Notes under the pieces: model-generated
Told to the model about the DNA's origin: nothing
Seen by the model: the letters and a program-made list of their open reading frames with translations, nothing else
Databases searched by the model: none
NCBI GenBank assembly: GCA_035578175.1
Contig: JAQMRL010000003.1
Location: 23,708,419-23,772,418 of the forward strand
Direction: 5' to 3'
Length of the DNA stretch: 64,000 nucleotides
From: Catonia carolina
Taxonomy: Eukaryota; Arthropoda; Insecta; Hemiptera; Achilidae
Shown here: piece by piece, positions 21,317-31,800 of the stretch
Numbering within the stretch: the first letter of the stretch is position 1
Layout of the letters: the number at the start of each line of letters is the position of its first letter
Translations under genes and position numbers: made by a program

Positions 21317-22561
21317 ATGGAAATAGATTCCAACGTTGTGCTATCTGGCGATACTGCCGATGGCAATGCAGATTGGGAGACGGTCACCAACAAGAAGAAG
21401 CGACCGGCCTCGCCAAATCCACCGGGAACATCAAAACAACAGCAACAACCTAGCAAGGTAAACAGCACAAAAATTCCACCTATAGTGTTTAAAGCGCCAC
21501 CAGAGTGGCCTAAGCTAGCTGCTGAAATCAGCAATGCCACGCAAAGGGACGTGAGTATTAAGTCCAAAGGAAATACTTACGCCCTTTACACATTAGATAT
21601 TTTAGATTACCATACGGTAAAAGGTATTTTTATATCGAGTGGCATAGCTTTTCACAGCTACCACGTCGACGAACCGACGGAGCTGAAGGTCGCCATCAAA
21701 GGCCTTCACCACAGTTTAGCTCCGTCGGAACTCAAATCAGTTCTAACCGAATTAGGTTTTGCCGTTACCCACTGCCAACCACTAAAGGGCAAGGGCGGCA
21801 AACCTATAAATGTACATTTAGTTAAAATCTCTAAAAAACCCGGATATGACAAAATTTATAATGTAACGCATCTTTTCCACGTCGAGGTGACAGTGGAGGC
21901 ATTTAAGGCCAGGCCTGGCCTACCGCAATGCTTCCGCTGCCAACGTTACGGGCATTCCTCCGTAAATTGTCATCACCCCCCGCGCTGCGTCAAATGCGGG
22001 GGCGAACACGATGCCAAAGTGTGCGAACCCGAGCAGATTACCTGCTGTAACTGCGAGGGGGAACACACGGCAAACTATAGGGGATGCCCGCACCACACCC
22101 GGCTAATGCAGCAGAAGAAGAAGCCCGCCGCGCCCACCACCACTTCCACCACCTCGCCGCTAGAAAAGCCATCGGGTTCGAGTTCATCCCCTTCCCAGAC
22201 CCTCCCGCCACACCAAATTTCATACAAGAAAACTATTTTTAAACAACAAAAACAACATCCACCCGCGCCTCCTAAACCCCAACCTAAACCTATGCAAAAA
22301 CCCCGCCCTACGCCCGTTCCCGCCACGCCGGTCTACCTTTTTAAGCCGGCCGAATTCCCAACGCTCCCCAAACCTAAAAACCCCACACCACAACAAAGTT
22401 CGGCCCCAGCATCCAACCCGCTGGGCCCCCTATTAGCCTTCCTCACCTCCCAAAAGTTCGTCTCTTGGGTCCTTACTACCCTTCCCAAATTATCCTCCGC
22501 AAGTAACCCATCAGAAATCATATCAATTATTATCACGTCCCTGCCCACCCTCCTTGCATAA
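21317..22561 (+). CDS. Jockey-like ORF1 (Gag-like RNA-binding protein)
   Basis: 414 residues, starting at ATG 21317 (GATAATGG context). A central domain (about 90-200; VAIKGLHHSLAPSELKSVL) resembles the RRM-like region of Jockey ORF1 proteins. Three CCHC-type zinc knuckles follow from residue 205: CFRCQRYGHSSVNC, CVKCGGEHDAKVC and CCNCEGEHTANYRGC. The C-terminal third is a Pro/Gln/Lys-rich linker ending in a short helix. It binds element RNA to form the particle that carries ORF2. No stop or frame break. Its stop TAA directly abuts the ORF2 ATG. Confidence 0.88.
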   Translation: MEIDSNVVLSGDTADGNADWETVTNKKKRPASPNPPGTSKQQQQPSKVNSTKIPPIVFKAPPEWPKLAAEISNATQRDVSIKSKGNTYALYTLDILDYHTVKGIFISSGIAFHSYHVDEPTELKVAIKGLHHSLAPSELKSVLTELGFAVTHCQPLKGKGGKPINVHLVKISKKPGYDKIYNVTHLFHVEVTVEAFKARPGLPQCFRCQRYGHSSVNCHHPPRCVKCGGEHDAKVCEPEQITCCNCEGEHTANYRGCPHHTRLMQQKKKPAAPTTTSTTSPLEKPSGSSSSPSQTLPPHQISYKKTIFKQQKQHPPAPPKPQPKPMQKPRPTPVPATPVYLFKPAEFPTLPKPKNPTPQQSSAPASNPLGPLLAFLTSQKFVSWVLTTLPKLSSASNPSEIISIIITSLPTLLA

Positions 22562-25231
22562 ATGGCCCTTTCAATTTTATCGTGGAATGGCAATGGGATC
22601 CGTCGCCAATTGAATGACCTCCGTCGATTCCTCCAAGAACACAACGTAGACATCGCCCTCCTCCAGGAAACCCACCTCCAACCAAAACACACCTTCCGTC
22701 TCTCCCCGTACGTAATATACCGTGCAGACCGCCCGACTGACGTTGCTGCGGGAGGGGTCGCCATTTTGGTACATAAACGCCTCTCGCACAACGTCCTCCC
22801 TCACACTCCCATCCCGTCCGTAGAGCACATAGCCGTCACTGTGCCACTCAATTCCGTCCCTATAACCTTCGTGTCCGTGTACAAACCCCCGAACACTCCC
22901 TACCACGACTCTGCCTTAAAGCAACTCTTCGACTTCCAACAGCCAGCCTTCATCGCCGGAGATTGGAACAGTAAGCACACCGACCTCGGATGCTCCGCTA
23001 CCAACCCCTCCGGCATCGCCCTGATGCGCTTCCTCCGCCACGCCCCACTCGCCACCTCACTTCATATTCCGGACTCACCCACCCACGTGCCATACAACCC
23101 CACCCACCTCCCGGATATCCTAGACTTCGGTATAGGCATATCCCTCCCGCTTTCACCAACAATTTCTGTCACTAACGACCTTTCTTCCGACCACCTTCCA
23201 GTGCTTTTCTCCTTCCGTCCCCCGGACATAGTCAATAAACACCCTCCCAGGCGACCCACAACTTCCTGGCCTACATACCACTCCCTGGTAAATGCCACCC
23301 TCCCAGATGACACCCCCACAACCATCAGTACCCCTTCCGAACTAGACGACTATGTCGATCTAGTCACCCACACCCTTCAGTCCGCCCTAAAACACAGTTC
23401 TCGTCCCCCTCCCCCTCCACACCGCTCCAAGCTACCTCCCCGAGTACAACAGGCCATCCAGAACCGCCGCCGATGCCGCCGCCTGTGGATGACGACCCGA
23501 GCGCCACAGCACAAGGTGGCCTTCAACAGGGCAGCAGCTGTCTGCACCCGCCTCCTCCAAGAAGATCGTCAAGAGAAGTGGGAGGAATATCTTGGCACCT
23601 TGGGAGAGAAAGGCCAACCCTGGGAAGCCACCAGGGCGCTCCTAGGACAGCAGCGCCACCCCAGCCCGTTGCAGACATCAAATGGTCTGGTGTACTCGGC
23701 TCAACAGGTAGCAAACACCTTCGCCGACCACCTCCAATCACACTTCACCACTCCAACCTCCCATCCTAAACCACGGCGAGAGGCTAAAGTCATCTCCACC
23801 GTCCTCCGCCGTATGCAAGACCCGACCCCGTCCGCTATTCCTACCTTTACCGAAATCGACCTCCAAAACGTACTCAGATCCACTCACCCTAAAAAGGCCC
23901 CCGGCCATGACGGAATCACCGGCATGGCCATCCTAAACTCCCCTCCTAAATTAAAATCCCACCTCCTCACGATATTCAATGCAGCCATTGCTCTACAATA
24001 TTTCCCTGCCCAATGGAAAACTTCCAAAATCGTCCTGATTCCTAAACCCGGCAAACCACCCACTGATCCTGCCAGCTACAGACCCATATCTCTGCTTCCG
24101 ATCCTATCCAAACTGTTTGAAAAACTAATCCTTCCCCACGTTAATCAACACATCGAGTCTGTAGTGCGCCCCGAGCAATTCGGGTTCCGCAAAGGTCACT
24201 CTACCACCCACCAACTCCTAAGAGTGACCTCCAACCTCATCGACGCTCAAAACTCCAACCAGCACACCACCGCAGTCCTCCTGGATTTCCAGGCGGCCTT
24301 CGACCGGGTGTGGCTGTTCGGATTGCTATTCAAGGCAACAAAAATCTTACCCCCTCCCGACATCCGACTTCTTCATTCCTACCTGACAGGTCGTCAATTT
24401 TTCGTGGCCACCACACACCCCGCATTCAACAACGTCTCCTCCACAATCCGCCCCATCCAAGCAGGCGTTCCCCAAGGGTCAGTCATCGCCCCTCGCCTGT
24501 ACCTCCTCTACGCAAACGACATCCCACTCATCCCTTCCATTTCCCAAAGCTTGTACGCCGACGACACGATGTACATGCGGTCCAGTGCCAACATCCATTT
24601 CAACGCGTACAAGCTACAAGACCAACTGGACCGGACGTCAGCCTGGTGCCAAGACTGGAAGATGACGCTGAACCCAAAGAAATGCACGGCCATCAATTTC
24701 TCCAAGCACAAATTGCAACCCCGTCCACTTAGGATTGAAGGCGACGACCTGCCGTGGGTTTCTCAGGTGAAGTATCTTGGCATCACGTTCGACAGGCGCC
24801 TCACCTTCACTCATCACGTGAGGGAAAGAATTATGAAAGGCAGAGTCCTCCTCTACAAACTTACCCCTCTTCTTCGTTCTCCATCTCTCAAAATCCCACT
24901 TAAAGTCCTAATATACACGGCTATCATCAGATCCTTCCTCATCTACGGGGCACCAGTTTGGTGGCCCCTCCTGTCCACCACCAATAAACGAAAACTTTCC
25001 TCCCTTCACAACCGTATCCTCAGACAAATCGCCCAATTCCACTACACCGTAAACAACACATCCATCCGTCAATACCTACAATCCCCCAGCCTGGAGGAGT
25101 TCATCGCCCGAACTTCCAGAGTCCTCCACGACGCCGGTCAACGCTCTGTACAGCCAGCTGTCAGAGAAATCTACGAAGCAATCCGCCCGCCTCAAATCAA
25201 GATCAAACAGCCATTCCACGACTTCCTGTAA
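22562..25231 (+). CDS. Jockey-like ORF2 (endonuclease plus reverse transcriptase)
   Basis: 889 residues. The N-terminal AP-like endonuclease has SWNGNGIR, LLQETHL, AGDWNSKH and SSDHLPVL, which hold the metal and catalytic residues. The reverse transcriptase has LIPKPGKPP, SYRPISLLP, FGFRKGHST, LDFQAAFDRVW, GVPQGSVIAP and SLYADDTMY (YADD from residue 665), then KYLGITFDRRL in the thumb. The C terminus (SLHNRILRQIAQF...PSLEEFI) follows the Jockey clade pattern. No inactivating change seen. ATG follows the ORF1 stop with no gap, so termination-reinitiation or similar coupling is likely. Confidence 0.9.
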   Translation: MALSILSWNGNGIRRQLNDLRRFLQEHNVDIALLQETHLQPKHTFRLSPYVIYRADRPTDVAAGGVAILVHKRLSHNVLPHTPIPSVEHIAVTVPLNSVPITFVSVYKPPNTPYHDSALKQLFDFQQPAFIAGDWNSKHTDLGCSATNPSGIALMRFLRHAPLATSLHIPDSPTHVPYNPTHLPDILDFGIGISLPLSPTISVTNDLSSDHLPVLFSFRPPDIVNKHPPRRPTTSWPTYHSLVNATLPDDTPTTISTPSELDDYVDLVTHTLQSALKHSSRPPPPPHRSKLPPRVQQAIQNRRRCRRLWMTTRAPQHKVAFNRAAAVCTRLLQEDRQEKWEEYLGTLGEKGQPWEATRALLGQQRHPSPLQTSNGLVYSAQQVANTFADHLQSHFTTPTSHPKPRREAKVISTVLRRMQDPTPSAIPTFTEIDLQNVLRSTHPKKAPGHDGITGMAILNSPPKLKSHLLTIFNAAIALQYFPAQWKTSKIVLIPKPGKPPTDPASYRPISLLPILSKLFEKLILPHVNQHIESVVRPEQFGFRKGHSTTHQLLRVTSNLIDAQNSNQHTTAVLLDFQAAFDRVWLFGLLFKATKILPPPDIRLLHSYLTGRQFFVATTHPAFNNVSSTIRPIQAGVPQGSVIAPRLYLLYANDIPLIPSISQSLYADDTMYMRSSANIHFNAYKLQDQLDRTSAWCQDWKMTLNPKKCTAINFSKHKLQPRPLRIEGDDLPWVSQVKYLGITFDRRLTFTHHVRERIMKGRVLLYKLTPLLRSPSLKIPLKVLIYTAIIRSFLIYGAPVWWPLLSTTNKRKLSSLHNRILRQIAQFHYTVNNTSIRQYLQSPSLEEFIARTSRVLHDAGQRSVQPAVREIYEAIRPPQIKIKQPFHDFL

Positions 25232-25262
25232 ATTTCCCTTAAAATTTTCAAAATCCCGGCCC

Positions 25263-25288
25263 TATAAAAAAAAAAAAATTTCCCACTG

Positions 25289-25341
<53 letters not shown>

Positions 25342-25446
25342 AATAAATACAAGTTCCCTGCTTTTAAAATTCAACTCCCAAACCCCTGCCTTCAAACAAT
25401 TCTTCCCAAAAATTAATTATCCCGATAAATAAAAAAAAAAAAAAAA
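25263..25446 (+). repeat. A-rich tails of the Jockey-like element
   Basis: Three runs of A (about 13, 51 and 17 bases) separated by C-rich sequence. ATACAAGTTCCC recurs after the second and third runs, which suggests repeated 3' end formation or slippage. Confidence 0.6.
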
Positions 25447-25620
25447 TATACAAGTTCCCCGTCCAACACTATTCTTTCCCAAAAATTCCAAATAAATCTC
25501 CTGGCTAGAAAAGCATTCCTTCCCGCTCACATGTTCTCTCCTCTTTTCGTGTTCGAGTCAATCTCTCCTTAAATGTTCCACAGTTATCCTTAATAAAGAA
25601 AAATAAGCAATAAAGTTCCG

Positions 25621-25818
25621 TTATCCAATTCCCCGAACGACAAGGTAGCATAGCTACGACGTCGTCGTCCTGAGCGTAAGCTCATTCTTCCTGAACTCGA
25701 ACTCGAACTGATTCAGTTCTCACCGGTGTATACTTCGTGGTTCTTCTGTTTTCTGGGTTGTTCATTTCTATTTTCGAAAATTGTTTCTAAACTTTAACGT
25801 AAGTGTATTTCTCTAGTT
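25621..25818 (+). promoter_or_regulatory. AKR-B promoter and 5' UTR region
   Basis: A TCAGTT initiator-like word at 25711-25716 lies about 105 bases before the ATG. GAACTCGAACTCGAACTG just upstream is a short direct repeat. No TATA box at the expected place. The region upstream abuts the Jockey-like element, whose insertion may have set the proximal promoter boundary. Confidence 0.4.
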
Positions 25819-25896
25819 ATGTGTGGGAAAAAGAAGACGACTGTAACGTTCAACAATGGAATAGAATTTCCAATTCTTGGTTTAGGAACTTGGAAG
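25819..25896 (+). CDS. AKR-B exon 1
   Basis: The ATG starts [20 protein letters not shown] and continues GLGTWK, the standard AKR N terminus. Donor GTAACT at 25897. Phase 0. Confidence 0.9.
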
Positions 25897-28800
25897 GTAA
25901 CTTATCGACACAATAGTAGTAGCAAATTTTAATTATAGTACTGTGTATATTTTATAATAATAGCAGTATTTAAACATAGTAATATTTATACAAGTTAACT
26001 GTTTAATTTACTGCTGTATGTAATACAATTTTGCATTTAGAAATACTGTACTTGTTATCGAAATTAGAGTAGACGTAACCTGAAATTTTCGGGAACTGAA
26101 TCACATTTACATCGTTGTAATATTTTATGCGGTTATTTTACTATGCGGTTTTTAAATTATGAGTTTTCGCGAGACAAGAAATATATTTTTGTGTGTATAT
26201 TTTGTTACAAGACTAATGTAACCCTAATTTACAGGCTATATAATTTATTTATTTAATCTATACAAGCAAGAGCCGGCATTAGCTTAACTGTTTGGCTTTA
26301 TTGTTTTTAAAATTTTGAACGTTGTACCGAATTCAGTCATGAAATACTAAATGTAAAATTTTTATTTTACAAGTTTCGTTGCAGCCGATGCACCCTTTTT
26401 TCGGTTGGATACAAATTTGCAGTCTGAATGATCGTGGGGTTAAGATAAATAGATTTTTGTATCAAGTTGAACCATTACGTCAACTACTAATTTACGATTT
26501 GGTGAACAATCATTGAATATAAAATTTATTACTCCTAGTAGCAGAATTTAATTTTTGTAGTTTTACATTAGATTGTTTTCTGTACAGTAGCGCAATTTTT
26601 CCATACAGAAAAAAGTAAGAATCATTTTTTATCCGTTTATTCCTAGATATAAATTCTTTTTCCAGTGATTACTAATTAAAAAAAAATTAAATTATCTAGC
26701 TTTAATTATAAATTCCTTGGCGCAAAAAAAATTTTTCCAATTATTGAACATGAATTAACGTGCTGTTCTTTCGTTGGGTGTAATATTTTAGCCAAGAAGG
26801 TTTAGCTAAAGATGCTAATTTAGTTACTTTTTGGGCTTTTTGTTTTGTACATTTTTATTGATTATTAATTCCAGAAACGTTCATTGGAAATGTGTTTATG
26901 GTTTTAGATGTTTTTTTATCAACAGCGTGGTGCGGGCGCAGCCAACATAGCAATGTATTCGTTTATCTCCGGTGACTATTAGTGTCTCTATCCATGAGTT
27001 TATGGTTTATATAATGTGTTTATGGTTTTAGATGTTTTTTTATCAACAGCGTGGTGCGGGCGCAGCCAACATAGCAATGTATTCGTTTATCTCCGGTGAT
27101 TATTAGTGTCTCTATCCATGAGTTTGTTCTACCATACGTTTTTTTACTTTTCTTTTAAATTACAACTACACTGACTTTTTTACACCAAAAGCGCCAGTCA
27201 TTCTGTGTGTATGTATAAATTACATAGTTTACTATTGTGTATCCACCCACTCATTAAAACGTAAAAGCGCGGTAAAATACTTTAGTAACCTTGACCGTGA
27301 TGTATGTCTAGTGCTTCTTTATTCATTTTTAATGTATTCATCCTTACGAATTTTTGAATGTATACACTTATAATAGGCAATAAAGTCCTGTACCATTAAA
27401 AATATAAAATAAAATTAGGTATTCATGAGGTATTTTTAAAACTACCTAATCAGTACCTTTTAAAGTATCTACGCCTTCTGGTTGTTTTTTTTTTTACCGA
27501 GGTTTACCTTCTAAAAAAAGAAAATCTTATTAAAAGTTGTATAGGTGCGAAATAAATGCCGTCGTTTGTTAATGTGATAAATACTGTTATAAACAAAAAC
27601 AAAATTAGCAATGGGTTGTTATGGGTACTAACCGGTCCATTGACGTAATGGTTAGCGCAATGGCTCTCCGCAGAAGTCCCGGGTTAGATTCCCGGTCAGT
27701 TCTGGCATTTTTTCATCACTCATTTGTCATATTTCATCATTCTCCACCGTCTGCATTAGCAGAAATTTCAAAACAGTCTAACGTAAAACAAAAATAAGAG
27801 AGAAGAGAAAAGAGAACCCCAAGAAAAGAGAATTGTTTGACTCAAACTTGTATGATTTTCGTAATTTTGGGATAGTTTGGAGCGATTGCTTATAATAATA
27901 CTAATACAGATATTGTCACACTTGTTACTCTGGTTCTCAGAATAATCCAATTAATACACCTGATCACAATGTATTAAAGGAAACCCGACTTCGTTTATCT
28001 TAACGTCCTAATCCTGTGGTATCTCAATGTTAATTCCTTGATTCATGATTCTTAACATGTCAAGTTTAATATACTGGAGTTTAATTTTCTTTTTCTTTTT
28101 TTGATCTGTCATTTTTTTATATTTACATGAACAATTGTTGATTGGTTTGTAACCAGGGTTTTAAAAAAGTTCCTGAAAAATCTAAAATCCACCAGAAAAA
28201 ATCTAAAAAGGTTTTTCTCAAAAAATACTACCTAATATATTTATATTAATTATCTTGTGTTAGGAACTATAATTTAACAAGTTGAACAAATCCAAATTTG
28301 GTAACTATATCATTTTATTGATTTTGAGAATTATGACAAAAGATTTTTAATGCAGTCGTTGGAAAGTGAGCAAATAGTAACAAAATTGTTACTTTTTTAC
28401 TAAAACAGCAGTATTATATGGGATATTATAATTTCTTTAATTTAAAAAAAAGTATTCTTAGTTTTAATAGAAACATGATTATGATAGGTAGGCTGAGTTG
28501 TGGGATGACACTTGGAAAAGGTTTACAAAAAAGATGAATTTAATGAACAGTATTAAAAATATTGATAGCAGCACTAATATGCAATAACATTGTGTTTCTA
28601 CAAAATACCTCCTGACAGTGTGTAAAAAGAACGTCAGTTAGGATTTTTTAACACAATTAGGATTACTGTGTAATAGTAGTCGTAGCTAAAACCTAATATC
28701 GCTGAAAAATTCATCTTTAAACTAACATAATCATTTATTAATTTTTTACAGTCCAAAACGGCTGAAGTAACTGAAGCTGTCAAATATGCGTTAGATGCTG

Positions 28801-31800
28801 GATATCGCCATATTGATTGTGCTCATGTCTACCAGAATGAGAAAGAAGTAGGAGAAGGTATTGCTACAAAAATTAAAGAAGGTGTTGTGAAAAGAGAAGA
28901 CATTTTTATTACGAGCAAGGTAAGTCTGTTAAATATTGATTGTTTTTGAAATTAAAAGAAAACGTTATTAATAATAATACGTAGAATGTGTTTTAGGCTG
29001 TAATACATTAATAATATAAGAATTAGTGTGAGGCAAGAGTGAAACCCGTGTTAGAAGTGGGGACAGCCCTACCTGAACGAAATTTAAACAATATGATAAA
29101 GGCCTAAAAACCACCATTTCATGTTTTGTTATGTCTTTCTGCGGATTGCGACTGACGCAAATCATGCTGTCTCAAGAAGGGAGTAAAGTAGTTTGGGTTT
29201 TAAAGAACAAACTTAGTGGAGGATGGAATAAGTTACATGAGTGAGAAGGTTTTTTTTTTTTTTTTTTTTTTTAAGGGCGAAAAACCAGAAGGTTATCATC
29301 GCCCGTTGCTCTACACACGAGTGTAAGGGCCCGAGTGTAGAACGTACTTTTCTTATTTAAATATAACCTTTTAAAACTAAAAATATCACAGAAAAAAAAA
29401 TAAATAAAATTTACAGACAAGAACATTTATATTAAAAAACTTATAAGGTAAACATACAACCACAAACTTAAATCTAATATCACACTTGGAATAAATAACA
29501 GTTAAAACTTATAAAAACTTACAAACTAGTATCACAGTCAACAAAATAAAATTTACATAAAAGGTAATATCACAGATCTGTAGGTAAATAAAAAGGCTGT
29601 GAAGGGGCCACGAAACTAAATAAAAACATACACAAATACATAATATAAACTTAACACAAATATTCCCAATTCACAATCAGACATTGTCATACAAACTAAT
29701 GGATCTAATAAATCTTAACGTTAAATCCAAAACATGGCTATCGTCGCCGAGTACATCTCGTAACTGGAAGGGTATCTTAAATCGCCGACGCAGAGCTGCG
29801 TAGCAGACGCAATCTACCAACACATGTTTAATTGTCAAAGGACAATCACATCTGCCACACATTGTGAGAAGGAGGCAGAAGACTGAACAGTGGAGACATG
29901 TAATTGTAGCAGTAATGTTTTCATAATAGAAATACACCTTGCATTTATTTGAATAACTTCTTATGTTCGGGGTTTTGAATAGTATTATGTATTGATAACA
30001 TTCGTGCAGAATTAAATTATTATTTTTACTTTCTCTTTCCTATATGAATATATAGGAAGGAATTGTTTTCATGTCGATTTTTCGAAATCGAGTTTTCACC
30101 AGATCTACACGTTTTCAGACCCCCTGAACCCAAAAAACATGTTTTTAGCGATTGGTCTGTGTGTGAACAGAATATCTCATGAACGGAACATCGTCCGAAC
30201 TTGTAACGTAACTTAGACACCACTACCAAACCCGACACGAACATTTTTATCAAATCGGTCAACCGGAAGTAGTTTATTCGTGTAATTTTTCACTTTTTTG
30301 CGATTTTCTCAAAAACGGGTACTACGATTTTTTAAAAAAAATCGCCTGGTTTACTAAATATTTTATGCTCTACAAGATAGGGTAGGCGCCATGTTTGCTG
30401 AAATTCTTTATGAGGCTCTTTTCACGTAAAAAGTTGTTTTTTTTTAAGATTGCGGCTTAAATATGCATTTTACCGCAAAAATTTATACAATAAAAGTTGT
30501 AGAAAATTTTTAATCCTACAACTTTTATTTAAACATTTTTTTTGTATAACGTTTATTTAAGCGGTAATTAGTGATTTTCTGTTTTTTTTTCACGAAAACG
30601 TGTAAAAATCGATTTTTTAAAAATTTCAGCCTTAGTATGCAATTTAACGACTAAAGTGTTTAATCAAATTTATAGTAAATTAACAGATCTACAACTTTTA
30701 TTTTGTACGGTTTTCATTTTGCGTCTTTCACTCATGAACTAAATAAGACTATGTTTTTTGAGGGTAGTTTTTTGTTTATTTCTAATGTTTTATTACTAGA
30801 TTATTGGGCATTTTTAGCATTGGCAAGAGAAAGTTGTGTGAGTGTTTTACACCAGATTTTTTTTTATTTGTGTTCATTAAATTATTATAATTATTGTATT
30901 TTGTTTTAGTTGTGGAATACATTCCATAGAGAAGAACTTGTTGTTCCTGCTATAAAAACAACGTTGAGTGATCTTGGTTTAGCTTACTTGGATCTTTATC
31001 TCATTCACGGGCCTATGGGTTATAAAGTAAGTAAGTAAGTAAGTAAGTAAGTTGTGGAATTATATCTTATCAACTTTTGGTTTTTTATACATTATCTTAA
31101 CACTAAAAAAAAAACTATAGATTTGTTGGGTTCATTACCATTTAAGATTACGTAATCTGTTACTTGATAGTTGTTACTATAAAATATATAATAATAGCCT
31201 AATGGTTAACATAATTGAGTCATTAATTTAAAAAATATATTATGAAAGATTAAATGGAAAGTTTTTTTTTTAATTATTCTGGACTGACAGTGTAGAGTTG
31301 CTATGTAAACATAAAATTTCTTTTAGTTGGTTCTATGAACATGAAATATTTTTTTATATTGTCATTATAGTTACCTATTATAAATTAATTAATGTAACAG
31401 TTTCCATGCCATTAATCAAGTTCAATTCTGTTTATCTCCTGTTTTTACTAAGAAAATAATTAAACAGCGTTATGATAAATTAACGTAAATTGATTATATT
31501 TAATTATTATAATTTTATTTTTGACCTGAGTTTTCTTTTACATCCGGATATTAAATTAGGTTACATTATTATTATTTTTTTTTTGTAATCCAATTAAACA
31601 AGAAAATACGATAATTATATCAGAAATCTTTACTCCTTCATTTCAACAGATTTAGTTTGTGTCTTATAAGTAATTTAATTTGTATGTTTATAATATTTAT
31701 ACTCATTTTTTATTAAGAATAATAATATTTGTTTCAAATTTTACAAAAATTAAAAATTTTTTATATAAATTTGTGGGTTATTCACAATGTTTCCAAAAAT

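Larger units (their letters stand above)
21020..25620 (+). mobile_element. Jockey-like non-LTR retrotransposon, apparently intact
   Basis: Two full ORFs (21317-22561 and 22562-25231) follow a leader of roughly 300 bp and precede a C-rich 3' region with A runs. TTCAGTTATAAG at about 21024 is a possible initiator at the 5' end, since Jockey elements use internal initiator promoters. The element is markedly richer in C than its AT-rich surroundings. Both ends are uncertain. A-runs at 25266-25278, 25289-25339 and 25430-25446 give several possible 3' ends, and I found no target duplication. Confidence 0.8.
25897..28751 (+). other. AKR-B intron 1
   Basis: 2855 bp, AT-rich. It contains a 124-bp tandem duplication (26889-27124) and a family 1 SINE (27635-27795). 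Nothing else recognised. Confidence 0.6.

Noticed and set aside
21019..25718. CTGATTCAGTT near 21020 and 25708 as target duplication of the Jockey-like element
   Set aside because: The downstream copy does not follow a poly(A) run and looks like the AKR-B initiator; the match is probably chance.
27635..27707. Possible tRNA gene
   Set aside because: Boxes A and B are present, but the acceptor arms do not pair and the same sequence recurs with a shared non-tRNA body, so it is a SINE.
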